10,895 nt of DNA, taken from positions 1 through 10,895 of the forward strand of contig DHKA01000043.1 of the NCBI GenBank assembly GCA_002404605.1, read 5' to 3'. A program made the position numbers and the translations under genes. This document shows, in pieces, positions 1 through 6,415 of the stretch (position 1 is the first letter of the stretch; each line of letters opens with the position of its first letter). Source of the stretch: Clostridiales bacterium UBA4706 (GTDB taxonomy: Bacteria > Bacillota > Clostridia > Oscillospirales > Oscillospiraceae). The notes below the pieces were generated by a model. The model did not search any database and was not told the origin of the DNA. It saw only the letters and a list, made by a program, of their open reading frames with translations.

Positions 1-141
1 TCTGTCAAAACGACGGGCACAGACATCGACAAGCTTATGCCGCCGATCTCCCGTTTCGGCGGCGGAAACCGCGCAGTAAAGAAGCGGACAGTCATTGAAA
101 AGCTGACGGCGTTCTTCGACCGCTTTTTCGGAATCGGATAA
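1..141 (+). CDS. C-terminal end of a large protein, possibly type I restriction enzyme R subunit (partial)
   Basis: Only the last 46 codons are inside the window, in frame 1, ending with TAA at 139-141. The visible peptide reads TDIDKLMPPISRFGGGNR, then a Lys/Arg stretch, then an amphipathic helix ending in TAFFDRFFGIG. A tail with a PP-S-F motif, a Gly-Asn-Arg turn and a final Phe-rich helix resembles, from memory, the C-terminal helical end of some HsdR subunits of type I restriction-modification systems. Those subunits act as ATP-dependent translocase and nuclease. The part that would prove this (helicase and nuclease motifs) lies left of the window, so the assignment is tentative. No clear terminator follows it. 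Confidence 0.4.
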   Translation, partial: SVKTTGTDIDKLMPPISRFGGGNRAVKKRTVIEKLTAFFDRFFGIG

Positions 142-193
142 GCACCTTTTTAACTGATGCATTATTTTGAAAAAGCTGCATGTCTCCATTAAA

Positions 194-231
194 GGATTTT
201 GCCCCCCAAATCCTGCAAATCTTTTTTCTCC
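194..231 (+). terminator. weak candidate terminator after the partial gene
   Basis: A 6-bp stem, GGATTT (194-199) with AAATCC (208-213), encloses a C-rich loop and is followed about 8 nt later by a run of six T. The stem is short and AT-rich and the T-run is displaced, so this is only a weak candidate for ending transcription from the upstream gene before the transporter promoter. Confidence 0.2.
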
Positions 232-236
232 TTTTA

Positions 237-265
237 TTGCTTTAAATCGACCGGCGTGGTAATAT
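237..265 (+). promoter_or_regulatory. candidate sigma-A promoter for the NSS transporter unit
   Basis: TTGCTT at 237-242 and TAATAT at 260-265 are separated by 17 bp. This places a start point near 272, about 34 nt before the ATG at 306. The -35 matches TTGACA at 3 of 6 positions and the -10 matches TATAAT at 4 of 6. An alternative -10, TATATT at 263-268, would have a 20-bp spacer. The AT-rich stretch contrasts with the GC-rich genes around it, which fits a promoter region. No operator or riboswitch is visible. Confidence 0.4.
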
Positions 266-305
266 ATTCATATTCTACTATCCTACCAAGAGAGTTGGAG
301 AGAAA

Positions 306-1670
306 ATGAAGAGAGAAAACTTCAATTCGCGCATCGGGTTCATCCTTGTGAGCGCCGGATGCGCCATCGGCATCGGAAACGTCTGGAAATTCCCGTATCT
401 CGCCGGGCAGAACGGCGGCGGGTATTTCGTCCTCTTTTATCTGCTGTTCCTCATCATCATGGGCATCCCCGTGATGACGATGGAGCTGGCCGTCGGCCGC
501 GCGAGCCGGAAAAGCGCCGTTCTCGGCTACAAAGCCCTTGAGCCCGCCGGGAGCAAATGGCACTGGCACGGCTGGGCGTGCGTCATCGGCTGTCTGCTGC
601 TGATGATGTACTATACCACCGTCTCCGGCTGGATGCTCGCCTACTTCTTCAAATTCGTCTCCGGCACGTTCACGACCGTCACGGCGGAAACGTCCGACAG
701 CGTGTTTGCCAACATGCTCGCTAACCCCGTGGAAATGGGCATTTTCATGGCGATCACCGTGGCGGGAGGTCTGCTCATATGCTCCGGCGGCGTGCAGAAG
801 GGGCTTGAGAAGGTCACGAAAACCATGATGGTCTGTCTTCTCGTGCTTATCGTCGTTCTCGCCGTGCACAGTCTGACACTTCCCGGCGCGGCAAAGGGCA
901 TCGACTTCTATCTGCGTCCGAACATGGACACGATCCGCTCCGTCGGCATATTCAACGTCATCACCAACGCCATGAATCAGGCGTTCTTTACGCTCAGTCT
1001 CGGTATCGCCGCTATGGAAATTTTTGGCAGCTATATGCACGACGACCATACGCTCACCGGCGAATCGGTGCGCATCTGCGCGCTCGATACGTTCGTGGCG
1101 ATCATGGCCGGTCTCATCATCTTCCCCGCCTGCTTCAGCTACGATGTGGAGCCGAGCCAGGGTCCCGCGCTCATTTTTATGACGCTGCCCAAAATTTTCC
1201 TCGACATGCCCGGCGGCCGTGTGTGGGGCTCGCTCTTCTTCCTCTTTATGACGTTTGCGAGCTTCTCCACCGTGACAGCGGTCTTTGAAAATCTGATCGC
1301 CAGCGCGTGCGACAACTGGGGCTGGAGCCGCAAAAAGTCCGTCGGTATCGTCGGCGCGGTGCTCTTTGTCGCCAGCATTCCGTGCGTTCTCGGCTACAAC
1401 GTATGGAGCGGCTTCCATCCGATGCCCGGCAAGGACATTCTCGACTTTGAGGACTTTCTCGTCAGCTCTCTGCTGCTGCCGATCGGTTCGCTCATCTATC
1501 TGCTGTTCTGCGTAAGCAGGCACGGCTGGGGCTTCGACAACTATCTCGCCGAGTGCAACAAGGGCAAGGGCATCAAAATGTCCCCGAAATTCAAAATTTA
1601 TTTCCGGTACATTCTGCCGATCCTTATCATTATCATTCTGGTCGTTGGGCTCGTGCCCCTGTTCAAGTGA
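306..1670 (+). CDS. sodium-dependent transporter, NSS/SNF family (11-helix type)
   Basis: This is a Na+-coupled symporter of the neurotransmitter:sodium symporter family (LeuT fold). It sits in the cytoplasmic membrane and probably imports an amino acid or related amine. The N-terminus carries the family signature of unwound helix 1, GIGNVWKFPYL (residues 22-32); Asn25 matches the Na1-site Asn of LeuT. Helix 2 follows with GIPVMTMELAVGR (53-65). I count 11 membrane segments, near residues 10-28, 38-58, 90-116, 143-160, 170-190, 217-240, 257-277, 304-332, 345-362, 380-403 and 430-450. Eleven helices is the layout of bacterial members such as MhsT and Tyt1, and 454 aa is normal for them. The substrate cannot be read from sequence. 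The start ATG has GGAG at 297-300. It forms a unit with the Sel1-repeat gene 12 bp downstream. Confidence 0.93.
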   Translation: MKRENFNSRIGFILVSAGCAIGIGNVWKFPYLAGQNGGGYFVLFYLLFLIIMGIPVMTMELAVGRASRKSAVLGYKALEPAGSKWHWHGWACVIGCLLLMMYYTTVSGWMLAYFFKFVSGTFTTVTAETSDSVFANMLANPVEMGIFMAITVAGGLLICSGGVQKGLEKVTKTMMVCLLVLIVVLAVHSLTLPGAAKGIDFYLRPNMDTIRSVGIFNVITNAMNQAFFTLSLGIAAMEIFGSYMHDDHTLTGESVRICALDTFVAIMAGLIIFPACFSYDVEPSQGPALIFMTLPKIFLDMPGGRVWGSLFFLFMTFASFSTVTAVFENLIASACDNWGWSRKKSVGIVGAVLFVASIPCVLGYNVWSGFHPMPGKDILDFEDFLVSSLLLPIGSLIYLLFCVSRHGWGFDNYLAECNKGKGIKMSPKFKIYFRYILPILIIIILVVGLVPLFK

Positions 1671-1682
1671 GGAGGCGATCGC

Positions 1683-2069
1683 ATGGCGTCAAGTTATTAC
1701 AAGCCCTGCCCGGAGCTGGACCGGTGCGACGAGCTGATCGAAAAATACTGGGATACCGAGCAGTATGACAAATGCTTTGCCGGTCATCTGGAGCTGGCGG
1801 AAAAGAGCTATCCTCTCGCCGAATGCCAGGTCGGGTACTTCTACTACCGCGGGCTCGGCGTGGAAAAGGATCTCGCCAAGGCGCTTTACTGGACAAAGCG
1901 CGCCGCCGAGCACGGCGACCGGGACGGGCAATACAATCTCGCCACGCTCTATGAAAACGGCGAAGGCGTTGAGAAGAACATGGACGAGGCAAAGCGCTGG
2001 TATCTTCTCGCCGCGCAGCAGAAGCACCGCGAGGCGATCGCCAAATGCCGGAAGTTAAAAATTATGTAA
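1683..2069 (+). CDS. small Sel1-like repeat (TPR-like) protein
   Basis: A 128-aa soluble protein without signal peptide or membrane segment. Two clear Sel1-like repeats are visible. Residues 44-79 contain LAECQVGYFYYRGLGVEKD and then KALYWTKRAAEHG. Residues 80-115 contain YNLATLYENGEGVEKN and then EAKRWYLLAAQQ. A degenerate helix pair may precede them at 10-43, and a short capping helix ends the chain. Sel1 repeats fold into helical-hairpin solenoids that serve as protein-binding scaffolds, so this is probably an adaptor with no enzymatic role; the partner is unknown. The gene starts 12 bp after the transporter stop, with a perfect GGAGG at 1671-1675 and a 7-nt spacer. The two are therefore almost certainly co-transcribed, which suggests but does not show a functional link with the transporter. 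It ends before a hairpin terminator. Confidence 0.85.
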   Translation: MASSYYKPCPELDRCDELIEKYWDTEQYDKCFAGHLELAEKSYPLAECQVGYFYYRGLGVEKDLAKALYWTKRAAEHGDRDGQYNLATLYENGEGVEKNMDEAKRWYLLAAQQKHREAIAKCRKLKIM

Positions 2070-2149
2070 ATCGTATTATGTAAATTATCATATGCAAAAG
2101 CCAGCGCCCTGCATCTCCGCAGGGGCGCTGGCTTAGTTTACATAATTTT
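2058..2149. repeat. nested inverted repeat plus direct repeat around the terminator
   Basis: AAAATTATGTAAA at 2058-2070 is the exact reverse complement of 2137-2149, giving a 13-bp AT-rich outer pair around the GC-rich terminator hairpin. The 10-mer ATTATGTAAA occurs again at 2075-2084 and can also pair with the right arm. The left arm contains the TAA stop of the Sel1-repeat gene, and the right arm reaches the first base of the ahcY stop complement. It may simply extend the terminator into a longer cruciform-like structure. Confidence 0.6.
2098..2134. terminator. hairpin terminator between converging genes
   Basis: A strong GC-rich stem pairs 2098-2112 with 2119-2134 (AGCCAGCGCCCTGC-type arm, one bulged G on the right) around the 6-nt loop ATCTCC. 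Reading on the minus strand the stem runs into TTTT, which fits termination of ahcY. On the plus strand it is followed by TTAGTTTACATAATTTT, a poorer T-tract, but it could also stop the transporter/Sel1 transcript. It is most likely shared by the two converging units. Confidence 0.8.
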
Positions 2150-3389
2150 AAATACCGAGATACTTTTTCTGCTCCTCGGTGAGAGTGTCGATGGTGATGC
2201 CGAGCGTGGAGAGCTTTTTGCGTGCGATGGCGTCGTCGATCTCGTGCGGGACGCGGATGACGCCGGGGTGCAGCTCCGTGCGGTGGTCGGCAAGGTATTT
2301 GGCGCTCATGGCCTGCACCGCAAAGCTCATATCCATGATCTCCGCCGGGTGGCCGTCGCCGGAGGCGAGATTCACGAGACGGCCCTCCGCCAGTACGAAG
2401 AGCGTCTTTCCGTTCGGGAGAACATATCCTTCAATGTTATGGCGCGCCTCGAAGTGCTCCACTGCCATTTCGCGCAGCGCCGCCACGTTGACCTCCACAT
2501 CGAAATGGCCGGCGTTGGACAGGATCGCGCCGTCCTTCATCATGGGGAAATGTCGTGCAGAGATCACATCGTCACAGCCCGTAACGGTGACGAAAATATC
2601 GCCGTGTTTGGCCGCCTCGTCCATCGGGAGGACGGTGAAGCCGTCCATGTGCGCTTCGATCGCGCGCACGGGATCGACCTCCGTAACGATGACCCGCGCG
2701 CCGAGACCGTGCGCGCGCATCGCCACACCCTTGCCGCACCAGCCGTAGCCACAGACCACGACCTCTTTTCCTGCAACGATGAGATTCGTCGTGCGCATGA
2801 TGCCGTCCCACACGCTCTGGCCGGTACCGTAGCGGTTATCGAAAAGATGCTTGCAGTCGGCGTCGTTGACAAGCATCATCGGAAAACGCAGCTCCCCGGC
2901 GCGGTCCATTGCCAGCAGACGCAAAATGCCGGTCGTCGTCTCCTCGCAGCCGCCGATGACCTGAGAGATAAGCTCCGGGTACTTCGTGTGCATCCGATGG
3001 ACGAGATCGCCGCCGTCGTCGATGATGATGTTGGGTGCCGTTTCGAGCACGGCGTCGATCGCGCTCTGGTACTGCTCCCCAGTCGCGCCGTGGACGGCGC
3101 AGACGTGCATCCCGCCCGCGGCGAGCGCCGCGGCGACGTCATCCTGCGTGGAGAGCGGGTTGCTGCCCGTGACGTGCATTTCCGCGCCGCCCATCTCCAT
3201 CACGCGGCAGAGCCACGCGGTTTTTGCCTCCAGATGCACCGAGAGCGCCACACGCAGCCCGGCGAGGGGCTTCGTCTTGCGGAAATCCTCCGCGATGGCG
3301 GCGAGCACCGGTATGTGCCCCGCCACCCAGCGGATCTTCTTTTCGCCCTCCGGCGCGAGAGTGATATCGGCAATATGGTTTTCGTACAT
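2148..3389 (-). CDS. ahcY: adenosylhomocysteinase (S-adenosyl-L-homocysteine hydrolase)
   Basis: This cytoplasmic NAD-dependent enzyme reversibly splits S-adenosylhomocysteine into adenosine and homocysteine, removing the product inhibitor of SAM-dependent methylases. Conserved elements in order: HLEAKTA (His52), IIDDGGD (Asp124/125), GGCEETTTG (Glu149/150), Lys180, FDNRYGTGQS (Asp184, Asn185), the NAD-binding GYGWCGKG at 214-221, NAGHFDVE (His295), and AEGRLVNLASGDGHPAE (His347). At 413 aa it is the short form seen in archaea and Thermotoga-like bacteria. It has RYGTGQS where the long form has LYGCRES, and it lacks the C-terminal KPDHYRY tail. Some relatives in methanogens act on S-inosylhomocysteine, so the exact substrate is an inference. 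The start ATG has AAGGAG 6 nt upstream. It stands alone: one terminator precedes it and another follows it. Confidence 0.93.
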   Translation of the reverse strand: MYENHIADITLAPEGEKKIRWVAGHIPVLAAIAEDFRKTKPLAGLRVALSVHLEAKTAWLCRVMEMGGAEMHVTGSNPLSTQDDVAAALAAGGMHVCAVHGATGEQYQSAIDAVLETAPNIIIDDGGDLVHRMHTKYPELISQVIGGCEETTTGILRLLAMDRAGELRFPMMLVNDADCKHLFDNRYGTGQSVWDGIMRTTNLIVAGKEVVVCGYGWCGKGVAMRAHGLGARVIVTEVDPVRAIEAHMDGFTVLPMDEAAKHGDIFVTVTGCDDVISARHFPMMKDGAILSNAGHFDVEVNVAALREMAVEHFEARHNIEGYVLPNGKTLFVLAEGRLVNLASGDGHPAEIMDMSFAVQAMSAKYLADHRTELHPGVIRVPHEIDDAIARKKLSTLGITIDTLTEEQKKYLGI

Positions 3390-3419
3390 GGCTGTACTCC
3401 TTTTATGTATTATGCATTT

Positions 3420-3448
3420 ATCTTATCATTCCGCCGCGCATCGCGCAA
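3420..3448 (-). promoter_or_regulatory. candidate promoter of ahcY
   Basis: On the minus strand, TTGCGC (3448-3443) and TAAGAT (3425-3420) are separated by 17 bp. The predicted start point is about 24 nt before the ahcY ATG, just upstream of the AAGGAG site. The -35 is a poor match (3 of 6) and the -10 moderate (4 of 6). The position between the preceding terminator and the RBS is right, and no SAM or SAH riboswitch fold fits the short leader. Confidence 0.4.
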
Positions 3449-3450
3449 CC

Positions 3451-3490
3451 GAAAAAATCGGAACCGGTCAAAATCGACCGGCTCCGATTT
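3451..3490 (-). terminator. Rho-independent terminator of the spoIIE unit
   Basis: Arms 3455-3469 and 3476-3490 pair over 15 bp with a single A/C mismatch, enclosing the 6-nt loop AAAATC. On the minus strand the stem ends in a run of six T, a textbook intrinsic terminator. The stem begins only a few bases after the stop codon of the 136-aa gene. Confidence 0.9.
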
Positions 3491-3491
3491 C

Positions 3492-3902
3492 TCAGAGATG
3501 TGCCAGATGCAGGGCAAACCATGCGATCACGCCGGCGATGGCTCCCGCCGCAGCGTAAAGCGGTGCACGCAGCCGGGCAAAGAGCTTGCCGGTCGTGCGT
3601 TTGCCGCCGCCGAGATAGCTGTCCGCCGCGGCACGCGCTTCGCGCAGCACGTCCTTTTCGCTCACGCCGGACTGACCGGCAAAATCCTCACGGATGATGA
3701 ATATGGCCTGCTCGAATATCTTTGGGTCCGGCGATTTAACGACGATGACTCTTTTGGAGATTCCTTTGACCACGGGGAACTCTTCCTCCTCCCGGCAGCG
3801 GTTCTTCTCCAAGCATAACCGGTTTTTGCCATCCTTATTCGGTTTCCGGCCTACTTTTCCAAACCGCAGCCAGCCGCGCCGCAGACGCCCCCTTCCACTC
3901 AT
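3492..3902 (-). CDS. uncharacterised protein coupled to spoIIE, with a C-terminal membrane anchor
   Basis: I do not recognise a named family for this 136-aa protein. Residues 1-40 are very basic and glycine-rich and end in an acidic EEEE patch. Residues 42-75 look like a small folded core (FPVVKGISKRVIVVKSPD, then a helix with FEQAIFIIREDF). Residues 80-95 form a helix (SEKDVLREARAAADSYL) and residues 114-135 one hydrophobic segment (LYAAAGAIAGVIAWFALHLAHL). It is therefore probably tail-anchored, with its bulk in the cytoplasm. The ATG overlaps the spoIIE stop as ATGA, and GGAGG lies about 8 nt upstream inside spoIIE, which supports this start and translational coupling. A terminator follows directly. 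A role in sporulation is an inference from this coupling only. Confidence 0.75.
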   Translation of the reverse strand: MSGRGRLRRGWLRFGKVGRKPNKDGKNRLCLEKNRCREEEEFPVVKGISKRVIVVKSPDPKIFEQAIFIIREDFAGQSGVSEKDVLREARAAADSYLGGGKRTTGKLFARLRAPLYAAAGAIAGVIAWFALHLAHL

Positions 3903-6232
3903 TTGCGTTCCTCCAGCCGGATGGCAAGGACGGTCATGTCATCCTTGTAGCCATAGCGCTCGCCCGCCTCGCGGACGACGCCGCGGGCCAGAGCACGCAT
4001 ATCCGTGCCGTCATCGTCGAGAAGAAGCCGCCGCAGCCACGCATCATCCTCCCGCGTCACAACGCCGTCGCTCGCAATGACCGCGAGCGATCCGGGCCGG
4101 ATGTGCAGCCGCACAACGTCCGGCGGCTCGCCCTCTCCCGCGAGCACGCCCGCCGCCATCGTCATACCCTTGACGCGGCGGACATTGCGGCCGCTGCGGA
4201 TATATGAAGGAGCGGCGCCGTATTTATAAAACCCCGCCTGACCGGTGAAGAGGTCGATGCACATGAGATCGATGGCGGCATAGCCCCAGCTCTCGCCGCT
4301 TTTCAAAAGCATAACGGAGTTCAATATCTTCATCGCCGTGGCGGGCTCCACGCCGGAGCGAAGAAACCGCTCGAGAATGCGCACCGCCGAGATGGACTCC
4401 TTCGCCGCCTGCTCGCCGCTGCCCATGCCATCCGAGAGCAGCACGCACAGCACGCCCTGCTCGGTTTTGAAATACGTCCCCCGGTCGCCGGAGACCGGCT
4501 CTCCCTCCTTCTTCACCGCCGCTACGCCGACCGACACGGCGAGAGGCTCGGCTTCGAGCAGCACAAGGCGCGTATCGTTCCGATTGAACGATGCCGGGCG
4601 GCACATACGGACGCCCAGCGCATCGGATACCTCCTGCATGTAGTCTGCCTCCCGAAAGAGGATCGGAAGTCTCGCGCTCTCGATCACGGCGCGGAGCCGC
4701 CCCGTCGGGTCGCGGAAAACGGATACCTCCGCGTCGATATCGAGCGAGTTGAGATACCGGACGAGACGCCTCTCGGCGATCGTATCCGAGCCGTTCGCGC
4801 AGCGCAGATCCTCGCTGATCGCGTCGAGCACCCCGGCGAGATAACGGTACTGCCCGTAAGCCGCCATGCGGTTTTCCCGCAGCCGCGAGCGAAGCTGCCG
4901 CCGGTAGATGAGCGCGCGGAGTTCGGAATTGACCGCCGCAGTGAAAGGCGCGGAGCTTTTGCACTGTTCCCGGAAGCGTGCCGGAAGGTCGGCGAGCTCC
5001 AGATGCCCCCGGCGGCGCATGGCAGCCGTGGCGTCGTTTAGGAGCGTAAGCGTGTCCATATAGTTTTCCTGCCAGCATTTTTCCTTCCGCGGGCAGCGGA
5101 CGCAGACCTCCTCCGCGGCGCGGTCGTACACGGTGGCAATGTCGGCGTCGTTCTCCTTGCTCTCTGCGCTGCGGCGCACTGTTTCGTACAACTCGCGGAA
5201 CGCGTCCGCGAGAGCGCGCGTCCGAGCGGCGGTGTAACGGCGCATGCCGCGCTCGCCCTCGCCGAGAGCGGGCCGCTGCACCATAGAGACGATGAATGTC
5301 ATCGTCTTGGCCGGGAGCACAAAGAAGATCACGGAAGCGCAGAACGCCTCGTACAGTGCCGGGAGGCAGGGGTTCGTCTCCCAGTTCCAGAACACGGCGA
5401 GCGTATTAGACGCGAGGAATATCAGCAGAAATACGAGCCGCCCCTGCCGCTTGAGAACCCCCGACATCAGCCCCGCGAAACCGTAGCATATCGTGAAGAT
5501 CGGCATAGCTGGGGACGCGAGGTCCATCGACAGCCCGGTAATGACGCCGATAAGCGCGCCCTCCGCCGCACCTGCGCCGAACGAGGAGATCATAACGCAC
5601 AGCACCGCCGCCACACGACCAAGGCAGAGAACATCCATGATCGTTACGCGCGCGAGCGCCATCAGCGCACAGCAGAGGATCAGCACGCCCCCTGCCTCGC
5701 GCCGCAGCTCCTCCCGCTCCAGCCGCAGCCGTTCGGCAGTGAGAGCCATATGGAAGAGATACGCCGAAAGCCCTGTGAGTACGACCTCCGTGGCGAGATC
5801 GACCGCGACGGAGAGCTGCAAAATCTTATCAAAGGCGTTCAGAGCGCCGGTAGCGCCCATCACAGCGGCGGCAACGGCGGGCATGAACCACGCGCGGTGT
5901 GCGATCGCCGTCTCACGCAGGAGAAAGGCTGTCGTAAACACGAGCACGAGCGCCGCCATATACCGCAGCGCCCATGCGAGCGAGCCGGAGACGAGATATC
6001 CCGCCGCCGCGCCGAGAATGCACGCGAGTCCACCGAGCCCGCCGCCCGAGCGCGCCGCCATTGCCACGCCGAACGGCGCGCATGAGCCGAACACGCGCAC
6101 GCATCCCGTCACAAACCCCAGCGCGAAATGCGTGCCGAGCGAGGCGGCACGGATCGCCGCGGGACGGTTAATGCGCAGTGTCTCCCCTTTCCACGGATTT
6201 CGCAGCAGCACGGTCTTATCTCCCAATGACAT
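3899..6232 (-). CDS. spoIIE: stage II sporulation protein E, membrane-bound PP2C serine phosphatase
   Basis: SpoIIE dephosphorylates the anti-anti-sigma factor SpoIIAA, activating sigma-F in the forespore, and takes part in polar septation. The 777-aa chain has about ten membrane segments in residues 28-317. A cytoplasmic linker follows with the conserved Cys cluster VCVRCPRKEKCW (376-387). A PP2C phosphatase domain runs from about 560 to the end, with SGDRG (Asp583), LLSDGMGSGEQA (metal-ligand Asp601), IASDGV (Asp722) and KDDMT (Asp764/765). B. subtilis SpoIIE has 827 aa, so the length is normal. I chose the ATG at 6232, which has a G-run RBS 7 nt upstream and leads directly into the NPWKGETLR region. 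An in-frame ATG at 6352 would sit next to the upstream terminator and add 40 uncharacteristic residues. The 136-aa gene overlaps the stop. Confidence 0.94.
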   Translation of the reverse strand: MSLGDKTVLLRNPWKGETLRINRPAAIRAASLGTHFALGFVTGCVRVFGSCAPFGVAMAARSGGGLGGLACILGAAAGYLVSGSLAWALRYMAALVLVFTTAFLLRETAIAHRAWFMPAVAAAVMGATGALNAFDKILQLSVAVDLATEVVLTGLSAYLFHMALTAERLRLEREELRREAGGVLILCCALMALARVTIMDVLCLGRVAAVLCVMISSFGAGAAEGALIGVITGLSMDLASPAMPIFTICYGFAGLMSGVLKRQGRLVFLLIFLASNTLAVFWNWETNPCLPALYEAFCASVIFFVLPAKTMTFIVSMVQRPALGEGERGMRRYTAARTRALADAFRELYETVRRSAESKENDADIATVYDRAAEEVCVRCPRKEKCWQENYMDTLTLLNDATAAMRRRGHLELADLPARFREQCKSSAPFTAAVNSELRALIYRRQLRSRLRENRMAAYGQYRYLAGVLDAISEDLRCANGSDTIAERRLVRYLNSLDIDAEVSVFRDPTGRLRAVIESARLPILFREADYMQEVSDALGVRMCRPASFNRNDTRLVLLEAEPLAVSVGVAAVKKEGEPVSGDRGTYFKTEQGVLCVLLSDGMGSGEQAAKESISAVRILERFLRSGVEPATAMKILNSVMLLKSGESWGYAAIDLMCIDLFTGQAGFYKYGAAPSYIRSGRNVRRVKGMTMAAGVLAGEGEPPDVVRLHIRPGSLAVIASDGVVTREDDAWLRRLLLDDDGTDMRALARGVVREAGERYGYKDDMTVLAIRLEERK

Positions 6233-6239
6233 ACGTCTA

Positions 6240-6245
6240 CCCCCC
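6240..6245 (-). promoter_or_regulatory. ribosome binding site deciding the spoIIE start
   Basis: GGGGGG on the minus strand lies 7 nt before the ATG at 6232, giving a usable though non-canonical Shine-Dalgarno. The other in-frame ATGs, at 6247 and 6352, have no purine-rich site at a suitable distance. Confidence 0.5.
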
Positions 6246-6356
6246 ATAGAATATAAAACAAGCATAGCCCGCCGGGAGAGTAAAGGCGGTCGTTCGGCGC
6301 TGTCATATTGGGGTTTTTCCGCCTTGGAAATGACCGGAAATAATCGGCGCAAACAG

Positions 6357-6385
6357 AAGAAAAAGACCCATCCGAAGATGGGTCT
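6357..6385 (-). terminator. Rho-independent terminator after the mreB-like gene
   Basis: Read on the minus strand, a perfect 9-bp stem (AGACCCATC / GATGGGTCT) closes a TTCG tetraloop and runs into TTTT followed by CTTCTG. It lies about 30 nt after the mreB-like stop. It separates the uvrA-to-mreB side from the spoIIE unit, so spoIIE must have its own promoter between about 6233 and 6356. Confidence 0.92.
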
Positions 6386-6415
6386 CAGACTGTTGAAAAA
6401 GGCTCTTTGATACGG

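Noticed and set aside
234..1523. 429-codon open frame on the minus strand opposite the NSS transporter
   Set aside because: It is antisense to a clear transporter, the product is a charged His/Glu/Arg-rich string with no motif, and such frames are expected opposite GC-rich genes.
3390..3450. SAM or SAH riboswitch ahead of ahcY
   Set aside because: The leader between the candidate promoter and the RBS is only about 24 nt and shows no conserved stem arrangement.
2244..3818. 524-codon open frame on the plus strand opposite ahcY and the 136-aa gene
   Set aside because: It spans two real minus-strand genes and a terminator, and its translation shows no family motif.
6250..6255. TATATT as a -10 element for spoIIE
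   Set aside because: Transcription would start inside the G-run ribosome binding site, and there is no -35 at a workable distance.
6233..6352. 40-residue N-terminal extension of SpoIIE from the ATG at 6352
   Set aside because: That ATG lies a few bases after the upstream terminator, lacks an RBS, and leaves no room for a promoter. The added residues do not resemble the SpoIIE N-terminus.
5493..6410. 305-codon open frame on the plus strand opposite the spoIIE membrane region
   Set aside because: Ser/Arg/Ala-rich low-complexity translation opposite a conserved gene; it also crosses the upstream terminator.
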